This document shows, piece by piece, positions 1-9,473 of a DNA stretch of 64,000 nt. The stretch's first letter is position 1. The number at the start of each line of letters is the position of its first letter. The notes under the pieces were generated by a model. It searched no databases and was not told the origin of the DNA. It saw only the letters and a list, made by a program, of their open reading frames with translations. A program made the position numbers and the translations under genes. The stretch is from Sphingomonas japonica (GTDB lineage: Bacteria > Pseudomonadota > Alphaproteobacteria > Sphingomonadales > Sphingomonadaceae). The stretch is from positions 434,001 through 498,000 of the forward strand of contig NZ_VDYR01000001.1 of assembly GCF_006346325.1 (NCBI RefSeq). The letters are read 5' to 3'.

Positions 1-44
1 CGGCGCGCGAAGTGACCTTCGGGCGCTTTGGTCGCATCGGGTAG
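1..44 (+). CDS. atpI: C-terminal end of an upstream gene, probably ATP synthase protein I (atpI)
   Basis: The third reading frame is open from the window edge to a TAG and encodes a tail ending FGRFGRIG. Most of the gene lies outside the window. Its position directly before atpB is where alphaproteobacteria normally carry atpI, the small membrane protein that assists assembly of the c-ring. The identity is inferred from position only; the 13 visible residues are not diagnostic. Confidence 0.4.
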   Translation, partial: AREVTFGRFGRIG

Positions 45-62
45 AAGGGACGGACAACGGGC

Positions 63-842
63 GTGGCGACTTCAACCAAGATCGACCCGATGCACCAGTT
101 CGAGGTGCAGACGATTTGGGAAGGCTTTTCGCTGGGCGGCCAGCAGATCGCATTCACCAACAGCGCGCTTTGGATGTGCGTGACGGTCGTCGTGCTGTGG
201 GCGTTCATGCTGGGCGGGATGAAGCAGCAGGTCGTCCCCGGCCGCTGGCAGATGCTGGTCGAAAGCTTCACCGGCTTCGTCAATTCGATGCTGACGCAGA
301 ATATCGGCAAGGAGGGCAAGAAGTACCTTCCTTATGTGTTCTCGCTGTTCATGTTCATCCTGTTCGCCAACCTGCTGGGGCTGTTGCCGCTGGGTCTGGT
401 CGGCATCCACCCGTTCACCTTCACCAGCCATTTCACCGTCACCGGCATCCTGGCCATCCTGAGCTTCTCGATCGTGCTGATCGTCGGCTTCTGGCGGCAT
501 GGTCTGCACTTCTTCTCGCTGTTCGTGCCGCACGGAACGCCGTTGTGGCTGATCTGGCTGATCCCGGTGATCGAGTTCGTGTCGTTCATGGTGCGCCCGT
601 TCTCGCTGGGGCTGCGGCTGTTCGTCGCGATGACCGCGGGGCACGTGCTGCTCAAGGTGCTGGCCGGGTTCGTGATCAATTCGGGCAATGCCGGAATGAT
701 CTATGGCCTGGGCATCGGCATCCCCAGCTTCGTGCTGATGATCGGCATTTCCGCGCTCGAGGTGCTGGTTGCCGGCATCCAGGCATATGTCTTCGCGCTG
801 CTGACATCGCTGTACATCAACGATGCCGAGCATCTGCACTGA
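63..842 (+). CDS. atpB: F0F1 ATP synthase subunit a
   Basis: Subunit a of the membrane F0 sector, which forms the proton half-channels against the c-ring. The 259-residue protein starts at GTG, with a purine-rich AAGGGA about 15 bases upstream. It has five to six hydrophobic segments. The family-defining helix near the C-terminal third contains MVRPFSLGLRLF (about residues 177-188), including the essential arginine of SLGLRLF. The C-terminal helix ends in QAYVFALLTSLYINDA, also typical. It is the first complete gene of the F0 operon and is followed by atpE after a 49-base gap. Length and motifs match the family, so the call is secure. Confidence 0.97.
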   Translation: MATSTKIDPMHQFEVQTIWEGFSLGGQQIAFTNSALWMCVTVVVLWAFMLGGMKQQVVPGRWQMLVESFTGFVNSMLTQNIGKEGKKYLPYVFSLFMFILFANLLGLLPLGLVGIHPFTFTSHFTVTGILAILSFSIVLIVGFWRHGLHFFSLFVPHGTPLWLIWLIPVIEFVSFMVRPFSLGLRLFVAMTAGHVLLKVLAGFVINSGNAGMIYGLGIGIPSFVLMIGISALEVLVAGIQAYVFALLTSLYINDAEHLH

Positions 843-891
843 GTTTCGTTTCATCCTTTCAACGCAACATCTTATTTTCGGGAGTTAGATC

Positions 892-1119
892 ATGGACGCA
901 GAAGCAGCAAAGCTTATCGGTGCAGGCCTGGCGGCGATCGGCGCGGGCATGGCCGCGATCGGTGTGGGTTCGGTGTTCGGCCAGTTCCTCGAGGGCGCGC
1001 TGCGCAATCCGGGCGCGGCCGACGGCCAGCAGGGCCGGTTGTTCATCGGCTTCGCGGCTGCCGAATTGCTCGGCCTGCTCGCATTCGTCGTCGCGATGAT
1101 CCTGATCTTCGTCGCATAA
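892..1119 (+). CDS. atpE: F0F1 ATP synthase subunit c
   Basis: The 75-residue proteolipid that forms the rotating c-ring. It shows the usual hairpin of two membrane helices: a glycine/alanine-rich first helix ([20 protein letters not shown]), a polar loop with the RNP-like sequence ALRNPGAA, and a second helix containing the ion-binding glutamate in [12 protein letters not shown] good ribosome-binding site (GGGAG) lies just upstream of the ATG. A long stable hairpin follows the stop codon before the next gene. That fits the need for many more c subunits than other F0 subunits, although the regulatory role is an inference. Confidence 0.97.
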   Translation: MDAEAAKLIGAGLAAIGAGMAAIGVGSVFGQFLEGALRNPGAADGQQGRLFIGFAAAELLGLLAFVVAMILIFVA

Positions 1120-1123
1120 TTTC

Positions 1124-1159
1124 TGGCGTCCGCGGCGGCACGTTCCGCCGTGGACGCCA
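1124..1159 (+). promoter_or_regulatory. Strong intercistronic hairpin between atpE and the b-type subunit gene
   Basis: The arm at 1124-1138 (TGGCGTCCGCGGCGG) pairs with 1145-1159 (CCGCCGTGGACGCCA), giving 15 consecutive pairs with one G-U and a six-base loop. It starts four bases after the atpE stop codon. There is no T-run after it, so it does not look like a normal intrinsic terminator. It could stabilise the upstream atpE message or set polarity between atpE and the next gene. Confidence 0.75.
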
Positions 1160-1177
1160 TGAGTTCAAAGGGCGCCA

Positions 1178-1672
1178 ATGCCTCAGATTTCCCAGCTCGT
1201 CGCGACCTTCGCTTCCCAGTTCTTCTGGCTGGCGGTGACGTTCGGCCTCGTCTTCTTCGTCATCGGACGGGGCATGGTCCCCAAGGTCCAGGCGACGGTA
1301 GACGCGCGCGACCAATCGGTCGCCGATGATCTGAAGGCTGCCGAAGCCGCACGCGCGCAGGCCGATGCGACCGAGGAGCAATGGCGCGCGCATGAAAATG
1401 CCGCGCGCGAGGCGGCGCAGAAACGCATCGCCGAGGCACGCGCCAAAGCGACTGCGGCGACCGAGGGCAAGCTGGCGGCGGCCAACGCCGCCAACGATGC
1501 CAAACTGGCCGCGGCGGAAACGCAGATCGCGTCGGCCAGCGCGTCGGCGATGACCGAGATCGAGACGGTCGCGGCCGAGGCGGCACGCGACATCGTCGCA
1601 CGGCTGTCGGGAGTCGAGGTGCCGGTCGCGGATGCGCAGGCAAAGGTGAAGGCGGTACTCGCGCATGGCTAA
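1178..1672 (+). CDS. atpF: F0F1 ATP synthase subunit b' (first of two b-type subunits)
   Basis: Part of the peripheral stalk that holds F1 against F0. The 164-residue protein begins with one membrane helix (FFWLAVTFGLVFFVI, about residues 13-27). A very long alanine/glutamate/arginine-rich coiled coil follows, as expected for stator subunits. Alphaproteobacteria carry two diverged copies, b and b', that form a heterodimer; the first gene after atpE is usually b'. The end overlaps the start of the second b-type gene by 8 bases, which implies translational coupling. Which of the two is b and which b' is inferred from gene order. Confidence 0.9.
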   Translation: MPQISQLVATFASQFFWLAVTFGLVFFVIGRGMVPKVQATVDARDQSVADDLKAAEAARAQADATEEQWRAHENAAREAAQKRIAEARAKATAATEGKLAAANAANDAKLAAAETQIASASASAMTEIETVAAEAARDIVARLSGVEVPVADAQAKVKAVLAHG

Positions 1673-2306
1673 CGCACCAGCACTCGATCCGGGATCGGCC
1701 GAGGTCGCGCAGAATCTCGATCACGCCGCCACCGCCGAGGGCATGCCCAACACCGGCATCGAGGCGATCGAGACCGAACATGGCGGTATCGCGCCCGAAG
1801 CGCATGCCGAACCGGCATTGCTGGGCGTGCTCGACGCGACGGTGTGGGTCAGCATCGCGATGGCGGTGTTCATCGCCATCCTGCTGTGGAAGAAAGTCCC
1901 GGCGCTGATCGTCGGCGGGCTCGACAAGCAGATCGCGGCGATCCGCGAGCGGCTCGACGAGGCCAAGGCGATCCGTGCCGAAGCCGAAGCGCTACGCGAC
2001 GAATATGCGCGCAAGATCGCCTCGGTCGAGCAGCAGGCTGCGGCGATGATCGCGCATGCCGACGAGGAAGCCGCCGCGCTGCTCGCCAAGGCCGAGAGCG
2101 ACGCCGCCGACCTGATCCGCCGCCGCACGCGCATGGCCGAGGACAAGATCGGCGCCGCCGAGCGTCAGGCGGTCGCCGACGTACGCGCGAAGGCGGCAAA
2201 TGCGGCAGCGACCGCCGCGGCGGCGATCATCGCCGAGCGGCACGGGGCCGATGCCGACCGCACGCTGGTCGATCGCACGATCGCCGGGCTGGGCCGGCTG
2301 AACTAG
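1665..2306 (+). CDS. atpF: F0F1 ATP synthase subunit b (second b-type subunit)
   Basis: The second stator subunit, 213 residues. A polar, acidic N-terminal extension of about 50 residues precedes the single membrane helix (VWVSIAMAVFIAILLW, about residues 64-79). A long charged coiled coil runs almost to the C-terminus, with the typical EAEALRDEYARKI heptad region. The N-terminal extension makes it longer than the usual ~160-170 residues. It overlaps the preceding b' gene and is the last gene of the F0 operon here; the F1 genes are not in the window. Confidence 0.9.
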   Translation: MANAPALDPGSAEVAQNLDHAATAEGMPNTGIEAIETEHGGIAPEAHAEPALLGVLDATVWVSIAMAVFIAILLWKKVPALIVGGLDKQIAAIRERLDEAKAIRAEAEALRDEYARKIASVEQQAAAMIAHADEEAAALLAKAESDAADLIRRRTRMAEDKIGAAERQAVADVRAKAANAAATAAAAIIAERHGADADRTLVDRTIAGLGRLN

Positions 2307-2370
2307 CTGAGGCGCCGACCGCCGGTTGCGAGGGAAGTCTAGGCAACAAGCCCAGCGCTTCATCAAGGTT

Positions 2371-2395
2371 TCTCGACTTCGCTCGAAACGAGCGG
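2371..2395. repeat. Intergenic repeat, single-arm copy
   Basis: The sequence TCTCGACTTCGCTCGAAACG, followed by AGCGG, closely matches the right arm of the inverted repeat at 35853-35877 (TCTCGCCTTCGCTCGACACG, then AACGG). It contains its own small palindrome, CGCTCG-AAA-CGAGCG. It lies in the 190-base gap between the atp operon and the SMR transporter gene and probably belongs to a dispersed repeat family of this genome. Confidence 0.5.
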
Positions 2396-2496
2396 GGTGG
2401 GGTTTGCGCTTTTACCATCCCGCCGCCTCTTTGCCGGGTTTCCGGCGGTGTGGATGTCCTGAACGAGCCCTGCCTTTTCGCAAGAGGGAGGCTCGC

Positions 2497-2817
2497 ATGG
2501 CCTGGATCATCCTGTTCGTCGCGGTGTTCACCGAAATCTGCTGGGCGCTGAGCCTGAAATGGGCGGCGACGCAGGCGACGTGGCAAGCGTCGGTCGTTCC
2601 GATCGTGCTGAGCTTCGTCAACATGGGCCTGCTCGCGCTGGCGATGCGCGGCATTCCGGCGGGGACTGCCTATGCGGTGTGGACCGGCCTGGGCGCGGTC
2701 GGCGTTATTCTGGCGAGCACGGTGTTGTTCGGTGACAAGGTGACGCCGGTGCAGGCTGGTTTCATGGCGCTGATCGTCATTGGCGTGGTGGGGACGAAGC
2801 TAACGGCGGCGGTGTGA
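2497..2817 (+). CDS. sugE: Small multidrug resistance family transporter, Gdx/SugE type
   Basis: A 106-residue protein made of four membrane helices, the size and topology of SMR proteins, which work as antiparallel dimers exchanging cations for protons. The conserved membrane glutamate is in helix 1 (VAVFTEICWALSLKWA). The helix 1 sequence and GTAYAVWTGLGAVG in helix 3 resemble the SugE/Gdx branch, which exports guanidinium and some quaternary ammonium compounds. The ATG follows AAGAGGGAGG, a good ribosome-binding site, so I chose it over upstream in-frame starts. Substrate is inferred from family resemblance. Confidence 0.85.
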   Translation: MAWIILFVAVFTEICWALSLKWAATQATWQASVVPIVLSFVNMGLLALAMRGIPAGTAYAVWTGLGAVGVILASTVLFGDKVTPVQAGFMALIVIGVVGTKLTAAV

Positions 2818-2863
2818 GCAGAGACGGTAGCGCAGTCGCGCTGCGAGTCCTAAATCCCGTTCA

Positions 2864-4786
2864 ATGTCCTCCCCCAATGCTCCCGACCGGTTCAACGAAG
2901 ACAAGGCGACCTATTCGGTTCGCGGTTCCGACCTGCCCGATCTCGAGACCGGGGTCGCGGCGATCCGCAATGTCGTCAAAACGCTGCCCACGCGGCCCGG
3001 GGTGTACCGGATGCACGATGCGCGGGGCGACGTGCTGTATGTCGGCAAGGCGCGGGCGCTCAAGAACCGGGTGACGAACTATACGCAGGTGTCGCGGCTG
3101 ACGCGGCGGTTGCAGCGGATGGTGGCGCAGACGCGGTCGATGACGATCGTCACGACCAACAACGAGGCCGAGGCGCTGCTGCTCGAGGCGCAGCTGATCA
3201 AGCGCTATCGCCCGGCGTACAATGTGCTGCTGCGCGACGACAAGTCGTTCCCGTTCATCCTGCTGCGCGCCGACCATGACTTTCCGCGCATCCAGAAGCA
3301 TCGCGGCGCGCGGCGGGCGAAGGGCAATTATTATGGGCCGTTCGCGAGCGCAGGGTCGGTGACGCGGACGCTCAACGCGCTGCAGAAGTTGTTCCTGCTG
3401 AGGAGCTGCACCGACAGTTTCTTCAACAATCGCGACCGCCCGTGCCTGCTCTACCAGATCCAGCGTTGCTCGGCGCCGTGCGTCGATCGCATCTCGAAGG
3501 ACGACTATGCCGAGCTGGTCGGCGATGCCAAGGACTTCCTGGCGGGCAGGTCGACCAAGGTGCAGGCCAAATTGGGCGCGGCGATGCAGGATGCCGCCGA
3601 GAAGATGGATTTCGAGCTGGCCGCGGTACTGCGCGATCGGCTGAAGGCGCTGACCTTCATCCAGGGCAGCCAGGCGATCAACGCCGAAGGGGTCGGCGAC
3701 GCCGATATCTTTGCGCTGGCGTGCAAGGAGGGGACGATGGGCATCCAGGCGTTCTTCATCCGCGGCGGGCAGAATTGGGGGCATCGCAGCTTTTTCCCCG
3801 CGCATACCAGCGACGTGCCCGAGGACGAGGTGCTCGCGGCGTTCCTCATGCAATTCTATGAGGAAGTGCCGCCGCCCAGGAATGTGTTCCTCGACCGTGC
3901 ACTGGAGGAAGGCGATCTGCTGGGCGAGGCGCTGGGCGAGCGGGCGGGGTTCAAGGTCGCACTGTCGGTGCCGCAACGCGGCGCGCGCAAGCGGCTGATC
4001 GAGCAGGCCAAGCGCAATGCGGTCGAGGCGCTGGAACGGCGGCTGGCGGAATCGACGACGCAGGCCAAGCTGCTGCGCGAGGTGGCCGAGCTGTTCGGGC
4101 TGGCCGAGCCGCCCGACCGCATCGAAATCTATGACAACAGCCATATTCAGGGGACCAATGCGCTGGGCGCGATGGTCGTCGCGGGGCCGGAAGGGTTTCG
4201 CAAGGGCCAGTATCGCAAGTTCAACATCAAGCGCGCGGAGACCGCGCCGGGCGACGACTTCGGCATGATGCGCGAGGTGTTTTCGCGGCGGTTCGCCCGC
4301 GCGCTCGACGAAGACCCCGATCGCGACCGCGGCGACTGGCCCGACCTGGTGCTGGTCGATGGCGGGCGCGGCCAGTTGAACGCGGTGCGCGAGACGCTGG
4401 AGGAACTGGGCATCGAGGATGTCTGCGTGGTCGGCATCGCCAAGGGGCCGCACCACGGCCGCGACGGGCGCGAAGTGTTCCACATGCTCGACGGACGCGA
4501 GTTCCAGCTGCCGGTCAACGCGCCGGTGCTGTTCTACCTGCAGCGGCTGCGCGACGAGGTGCACCGCTTCGCGATCGGCGCGCACCGGGCGAAGCGCGCC
4601 AAGGCGATGGGGGCGAGCCCGCTCGACGACGTGCCCGGCATCGGCCCGGCGCGGAAAAAGGCACTGCTGATGCACTTCGGCACCGCCAAGGCAGTGCGAT
4701 CGGCGAGCCTGGAGGATCTGCAGAAAGCGCCGGGGGTGTCGAAGACGATGGCGCAGGGGCTGCACGATTTTTTCCACGCGCGGTGA
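2864..4786 (+). CDS. uvrC: Excinuclease ABC subunit C
   Basis: The nuclease that makes both incisions in nucleotide excision repair after UvrAB finds the lesion. The 640-residue protein has all expected parts in order. The N-terminal GIY-YIG nuclease (PGVYRMHDARGDVLYVGKAR, about residues 45-64) makes the 3' cut, and a UVR helical hairpin near 240 binds UvrB (KMDFELAAVLRDRLKAL). The RNase H-like C-terminal nuclease makes the 5' cut (EIYDNSHIQGTNALGAMVVA and LVLVDGGRGQLNA). Tandem helix-hairpin-helix motifs lie at the end (DDVPGIGPARKKALLMHFGT). Length is normal and no SOS box was seen directly upstream. Confidence 0.97.
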   Translation: MSSPNAPDRFNEDKATYSVRGSDLPDLETGVAAIRNVVKTLPTRPGVYRMHDARGDVLYVGKARALKNRVTNYTQVSRLTRRLQRMVAQTRSMTIVTTNNEAEALLLEAQLIKRYRPAYNVLLRDDKSFPFILLRADHDFPRIQKHRGARRAKGNYYGPFASAGSVTRTLNALQKLFLLRSCTDSFFNNRDRPCLLYQIQRCSAPCVDRISKDDYAELVGDAKDFLAGRSTKVQAKLGAAMQDAAEKMDFELAAVLRDRLKALTFIQGSQAINAEGVGDADIFALACKEGTMGIQAFFIRGGQNWGHRSFFPAHTSDVPEDEVLAAFLMQFYEEVPPPRNVFLDRALEEGDLLGEALGERAGFKVALSVPQRGARKRLIEQAKRNAVEALERRLAESTTQAKLLREVAELFGLAEPPDRIEIYDNSHIQGTNALGAMVVAGPEGFRKGQYRKFNIKRAETAPGDDFGMMREVFSRRFARALDEDPDRDRGDWPDLVLVDGGRGQLNAVRETLEELGIEDVCVVGIAKGPHHGRDGREVFHMLDGREFQLPVNAPVLFYLQRLRDEVHRFAIGAHRAKRAKAMGASPLDDVPGIGPARKKALLMHFGTAKAVRSASLEDLQKAPGVSKTMAQGLHDFFHAR

Positions 4787-4861
4787 TCGACACGCGATTC
4801 TGCTTTGCCGGTGGCGGGACTGCGGATAGGCTCGCTGCTTCAGGTCGCGCGGGGGCGTAGC

Positions 4862-7654
4862 ATGTTGAGAAGTTTGGTGGTTTCGCTTGCCGTCGCGGCG
4901 AGCGTCGGGACGGCTTGGGCGGACGACACGCCGAAATACGCGGCGGTGCCCGAATGGGTGAAGCCAGCCCCGCCGATCGACCTGGCGAAGCTGCCCGACG
5001 ACAAGCCGCAGTTCCTTATCTTCGACCAACAGCAACGGATCGAGGACGGGACGGTCTGGCGCTATTTAGATAGCGCGCGCGCGATCGGCACCGCGGAATT
5101 GCTGCAACAGGCGGGCACGATCACGCTACCTTGGGCGCCCGAGCATGGCGACCTGACGATCCACCGGGTGGAGATCCTGCGCGGGGCGGAAACGATCGAC
5201 CTGTTGAAGGATGGTGACGCGTTTCAGGTGATCCAGCGCGAAAAGGGCCTGGAGCAGCGAATGCTGGACGGCGAACTGACCGCGACGATGGCGGTCAAGG
5301 GACTGCGGATCGGCGACGTGCTGCGCGTCGCATTCTCGACCAGCACCAAGGACCCGGCACTGGCCGGCAATGTCCAGACATTCGTTCCGCTGCTGACTGC
5401 GCCAGCGCGCGCCGCGTTCGGCCGCAGCCGGGTGATGTGGCCCGAAGCGGTTGACCTGAAGCTGCGCGCGCATGTCGATGGGGTGGTGCTGACGCCGACC
5501 ACGGCGGACGGGTTCCGCGAGGTCGAGGTGTCCATGCCGCTGCCCAAGCCTCTCGACATGCCCGGCGATGCGCCGGTGCGGTTCCGCCCGATGCCGGTGA
5601 TCGAGGCGACGAGTTTTGCCGACTGGAACGCGGTTTCGAAAGTGATGGCGCCGCTATACGCCACGCAGGGCACGATTGCGCCCGACAGCCCGATCGCCGC
5701 GGAAGTCGCGCGGATCGCGCGGGCGACCGGTGATCCGCGCCTGCGCGCAGGAATGGCGTTGCAGACGGTGCAAAGCGAGATCCGCTATCTGTTCCGCGGA
5801 ATGGACGGTGGCAATTACGTACCGCAATCGCCCGCGACGACATGGACCGCGCGGTATGGCGACTGCAAGGCGAAGACGTTGTTGCTGCTGGCGATGCTGC
5901 GCGCGCTCGACATCGAGGCTGAAGCTGCACTGGTGAACACGTCGATCGGCGACGCCCTTCCCCGACGGTTGCCGAGTGCGGGGATGTTCGATCATGTGAT
6001 CGTTCGCGCAACGATCGGAGGGGAAGATTTTTGGCTCGACGGCACCGGCACCGGCGCACGGCCGGAGGACATCGGCGACACGCTGCCATTTGGTCACGCG
6101 CTGCCGCTGCGTACGGCCGGATCGGGGCTGATGCCGGTGGCGCAGCGCGTGCCGGAACGCGCGGTCGGGACGATCGACGTCGCCTATGATCAGAGGGCGG
6201 GTATCGATTTTCCGGCGCCCTTTAAACTCACGCTGCGCGTTCGCGGTGATTCCGCGGCGAAGCTTCAGGAGATCGGCCAGCAACTGACTGGTGAGCAGCT
6301 TTCGGAAGTCGTCGATGTGATGGCCGGCAAGATCGTCGATACCGGCACGCTGTATGACGAAACCATCCGCTATGATGACCAGAGCGGCTATGCCGCCGTC
6401 ACCGTATCCGGGCTGGCCTATCCAGATTGGGAAACGATCGGCACCAGCCGGCGCTTCACGATCGACAACGGCGCCGGCAGCTTCGAATTTTCGCCTGATC
6501 GTACGCGCACCGCGTGGAAGTCGGTGCCGGTGCTGATCGGCGCGTCCGGGTACCAAATGATGACAACCACGGTGCGATTGCCGGAGGGCGGCAAGGGATT
6601 TGGATTTGAAGGCGATCCTGCACGATCGGTAACGCTGCCCGGTATCACCTTTGCCCGCACGGCCAGGATAGAGGACGGCAGCCTGACCGTCGAGGAGGTC
6701 CAGACGGGTGCAGGCGGTGAAGTAGCTGCCGCAGCCATCGGCCGTACCCGCGATGCAGTGGCACGCGCAAAGGCGCGGCCCCTGCGCATCGTGGCCGAGG
6801 GGAAGCCGCGCTTCGGCCTGGTTGACAGGGCGCGCAAAGCCGGTGCGTTCGTGCCGATCCTGGCGGCGTACGATGCCGACATCGCGCAGACTCCCGACAA
6901 AGCGCGACCCTATTTCAACCGCGCGTGGTTCAAGGGTTCGATTTATGACCGTCAGGGCGCGATCGACGATCTCACCCGGGCGATCGCGATCGAGACCGAT
7001 GGAGATTACTATGTCGCCCGCGCGCGGCACCACATCGCGCTCAAGCAAGAGGATGCCGCATTGGCCGACCTGCACGCAGCGCAGGAGATCGATCCGGGCA
7101 GCTATGAGGTCATCTCTGCGCTCGCATTGTTGCATGCGGACCGCGGGGAGGGTGACGCCGCGCTCGACGTGGTCGGCGATCGCGCATCGGCGGACGATGT
7201 AGAGGGTCGAAACTTTCTGGCGCTCAAGGCCGATGTGCTGGGACGTGCGGGCGTAGCCGACGATGCGCTGGCCACGATCGACCAGGCGGTGGCATCGAGC
7301 CCGCGCGACGCCAATCTGTTGAACCAGCGGTGCTGGCTGAGGGGAACGCTCAACGTCGGCCTGGAAGACGCGCTGAAGGACTGTACCCGGTCGATCGAGC
7401 TTGGCGAGTCGCCCGCTTCGGCGCTCGATAGCCGGGCGATGGTCTATTTCCGGATGGATCGGCTCGACGAAGCACTGACCGACCTCAATGCTGCGCTCGA
7501 TATTGCGCCCGAACAGGCAGCGAGCCTGTACATGCGCGGCGTGATTGCGAGGTCGAAAGGAAATTCGGCGGCCGCCGAGGCCGATCTGGCGGCGGCGCGC
7601 ATGATGGCACCGCGGATCGACGAGGACTATCGGCGCTGGGGTGTCGTCCCCTAG
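4862..7654 (+). CDS. Exported DUF3857 / transglutaminase-like / TPR protein
   Basis: A 930-residue protein of unknown function. It opens with a clear signal peptide ([20 protein letters not shown]), which fixes the start, so it acts in the envelope or periplasm. A DUF3857 domain occupies roughly residues 40-230. A transglutaminase-like cysteine-protease fold follows with the triad visible: Cys in [18 protein letters not shown], His in MFDHVIVRA and Asp in FWLDGTGTG. The last ~250 residues contain tetratricopeptide-like repeats ([35 protein letters not shown]). This architecture is widespread in proteobacteria but its substrate is not known. It stands alone between uvrC and recO. Confidence 0.85.
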   Translation: MLRSLVVSLAVAASVGTAWADDTPKYAAVPEWVKPAPPIDLAKLPDDKPQFLIFDQQQRIEDGTVWRYLDSARAIGTAELLQQAGTITLPWAPEHGDLTIHRVEILRGAETIDLLKDGDAFQVIQREKGLEQRMLDGELTATMAVKGLRIGDVLRVAFSTSTKDPALAGNVQTFVPLLTAPARAAFGRSRVMWPEAVDLKLRAHVDGVVLTPTTADGFREVEVSMPLPKPLDMPGDAPVRFRPMPVIEATSFADWNAVSKVMAPLYATQGTIAPDSPIAAEVARIARATGDPRLRAGMALQTVQSEIRYLFRGMDGGNYVPQSPATTWTARYGDCKAKTLLLLAMLRALDIEAEAALVNTSIGDALPRRLPSAGMFDHVIVRATIGGEDFWLDGTGTGARPEDIGDTLPFGHALPLRTAGSGLMPVAQRVPERAVGTIDVAYDQRAGIDFPAPFKLTLRVRGDSAAKLQEIGQQLTGEQLSEVVDVMAGKIVDTGTLYDETIRYDDQSGYAAVTVSGLAYPDWETIGTSRRFTIDNGAGSFEFSPDRTRTAWKSVPVLIGASGYQMMTTTVRLPEGGKGFGFEGDPARSVTLPGITFARTARIEDGSLTVEEVQTGAGGEVAAAAIGRTRDAVARAKARPLRIVAEGKPRFGLVDRARKAGAFVPILAAYDADIAQTPDKARPYFNRAWFKGSIYDRQGAIDDLTRAIAIETDGDYYVARARHHIALKQEDAALADLHAAQEIDPGSYEVISALALLHADRGEGDAALDVVGDRASADDVEGRNFLALKADVLGRAGVADDALATIDQAVASSPRDANLLNQRCWLRGTLNVGLEDALKDCTRSIELGESPASALDSRAMVYFRMDRLDEALTDLNAALDIAPEQAASLYMRGVIARSKGNSAAAEADLAAARMMAPRIDEDYRRWGVVP

Positions 7655-7662
7655 ACAGCGGC

Positions 7663-8394
7663 ATGCACCTGACCGCGCCCGCCATCCTGCTTTCCTCGCG
7701 CGCGCATGGCGAGCATGGGGCGATCGTGCGGGCGTTGACGCGGGAGGCCGGGTTGCAGGCGGGCTATGTCCGCGGCGGGCGGTCGCGGCGGGTGCGGCCG
7801 GTGCTGCAGCCGGGCAATCTGGTGCAGGGCGAATGGCGCGCGCGGACCGATGCGCAACTGGCCGCGCTGACGGTCGAGCTGCTGCACAGCCGCGCGCCGC
7901 TGTTCGCCGAGCCGCTGCCCGCCGCGGCGATCGAGTGGGCCACCGCGCTGACCGCGAGCGTGCTGCCCGAGGGACAGGCGTATCCGAGAGTGTACGACGC
8001 GCTGGAGGCGGTGATCGATGCGGTTGAGGCGGCACCGGCGGCGCGCGGCTGGGCAGTGGCGCTGGTGCGGTACGAATTGCTGTTGCTGGCCGAGATGGGG
8101 TTCGGGCTGGCGCTGGATGCGTGCGTGGTCAGCGGCTCGCGCGACGACCTGGCATTCGTCAGCCCCAGGAGCGGCGGCGCGGTGAGCCGGAGTGCGGCGG
8201 CGGGATATGAGGGGCGGCTGCTGGCGCTGCCACGGTTCCTGATCGAGGGCGGCGCGGCGGACTGGGATGCGCTGGACGCGGGGCTTCGGCTGACCGGGCA
8301 TTTCCTGGCGCGCGACCTGGCGGTCGGGCGCTCGGCGGAAGTGCTGGCGGCGCGCGAGCGGCTTGTCGAGCGGTTGCAGCGCGCGGGCGGGTGA
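7663..8394 (+). CDS. recO: DNA repair protein RecO
   Basis: RecO helps load RecA onto SSB-coated single-stranded DNA in the RecFOR pathway. The 243-residue protein begins with the OB-fold region ([20 protein letters not shown]), followed by [21 protein letters not shown] and a helical C-terminal domain. The second domain shows the alphaproteobacterial pattern around [15 protein letters not shown] without a CxxC zinc motif. Length is normal. It lies in a tight same-strand series, 8 bases after the preceding gene and 32 bases before leuB. Confidence 0.9.
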   Translation: MHLTAPAILLSSRAHGEHGAIVRALTREAGLQAGYVRGGRSRRVRPVLQPGNLVQGEWRARTDAQLAALTVELLHSRAPLFAEPLPAAAIEWATALTASVLPEGQAYPRVYDALEAVIDAVEAAPAARGWAVALVRYELLLLAEMGFGLALDACVVSGSRDDLAFVSPRSGGAVSRSAAAGYEGRLLALPRFLIEGGAADWDALDAGLRLTGHFLARDLAVGRSAEVLAARERLVERLQRAGG

Positions 8395-8426
8395 GGCATG
8401 GCCGCGGGGCCAATTGGGGAGCTGCC

Positions 8427-9473
8427 ATGCCGTTGATCGCCATCCTGCCCGGTGACGGGATCGGACCCGAAGTGTGCCGCGAGGCGCAGCGGGTGCTGGA
8501 AGCGGTCGCGCCGGGGCTGGCGTTCGAGGAAGCGGCGGTCGGGGGCGCGGGCTATGACGCGGCGGGGCATCCGTTGCCGCCGGCGACGCTGGACCTGGCC
8601 AAGCGGTCGGACGCGATCCTGTTCGGGGCAGTGGGCGACGCGCGCTATGACCGCCTCGACCGGGCACTGCGGCCCGAACAGGCGATCCTGGGATTGCGCA
8701 AGGAACTGGGGCTGTTCGCCAATCTGCGCCCCGCCAAGCTGTTCGCCGGCCTGGAGGATGCGTCCGCGCTGCGGCCCGAGATCGCACGGACCATCGACCT
8801 GGTGATCGTGCGCGAGCTGACCGGCGACGTCTATTTCGGCGCGAAGGGGCGGCGGACGACCGAGGACGGGCGCCGCGAGGGGCATGACGTCATGGCCTAT
8901 GCCGAGGACGAGGTGGCGCGGATCGCGCGGGTCGCCTTCGCCACGGCGCAGGGTCGCAACGGACGGCTATGCTCGATAGACAAGGCCAATGTGCTCGAGA
9001 CGTCGCAGCTGTGGCGCGACGTCGTGATCGAGGTCGCAGCAGAGTTTCCCGAGGTCGAACTGAGCCACATGTATGTCGACAACGCGGCGATGCAGTTGGT
9101 GCGCGATCCGGGGCAGTTCGACGTGATCGTCACCGGGAATCTGTTCGGCGATATCCTGTCGGACCAGGCGAGCATGTGCGCGGGATCGATAGGAATGCTG
9201 CCGTCGGCGGCGATCGGGTCGGGGACTCAAGGGCTGTACGAGCCCATCCACGGATCGGCGCCCGACATTGCCGGGCAGGGCAAGGCCAACCCGCTGGCGG
9301 CGATCCTGTCGGGGGCGATGCTGCTGCGCCACTCGCTGGGCGACGAGGCGGGCGCGGCGCGGATCGAGGCGGCGGTGGCGCGGGTGATCGCAGGCGGCGC
9401 GCGGACGCCCGATCTGGGCGGGACGATGACGACCGCGACGATGGGCGATGTCGTTCTGAAGGCGCTTGCGTGA
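8427..9473 (+). CDS. leuB: 3-isopropylmalate dehydrogenase
   Basis: NAD-dependent oxidative decarboxylation of 3-isopropylmalate, the third step of leucine synthesis in the cytoplasm. The 348-residue sequence shows the family N-terminus ([20 protein letters not shown]), the substrate-binding arginine region ([33 protein letters not shown]), the catalytic lysine region ([15 protein letters not shown]) and the Mg-binding aspartates ([20 protein letters not shown]). The chosen ATG removes a 12-residue non-homologous leader. leuC and leuD are not in this window. The stop overlaps the GTG start of the next gene. Confidence 0.95.
   Translation: MPLIAILPGDGIGPEVCREAQRVLEAVAPGLAFEEAAVGGAGYDAAGHPLPPATLDLAKRSDAILFGAVGDARYDRLDRALRPEQAILGLRKELGLFANLRPAKLFAGLEDASALRPEIARTIDLVIVRELTGDVYFGAKGRRTTEDGRREGHDVMAYAEDEVARIARVAFATAQGRNGRLCSIDKANVLETSQLWRDVVIEVAAEFPEVELSHMYVDNAAMQLVRDPGQFDVIVTGNLFGDILSDQASMCAGSIGMLPSAAIGSGTQGLYEPIHGSAPDIAGQGKANPLAAILSGAMLLRHSLGDEAGAARIEAAVARVIAGGARTPDLGGTMTTATMGDVVLKALA

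Noticed and set aside
2307..2496. Possible guanidine riboswitch upstream of the SugE-like transporter
   Set aside because: I looked for the paired ACGR-loop hairpins of guanidine-II and the conserved blocks of ykkC. Only isolated ACGA/ACGG words and a dispersed-repeat palindrome were found.
2861..5035. 724-codon open frame antisense to uvrC and similar long antisense frames elsewhere
   Set aside because: High-GC coding DNA leaves long open frames on the other strand. These translations are arginine/histidine-rich, have no domains, and lie opposite well-supported genes.
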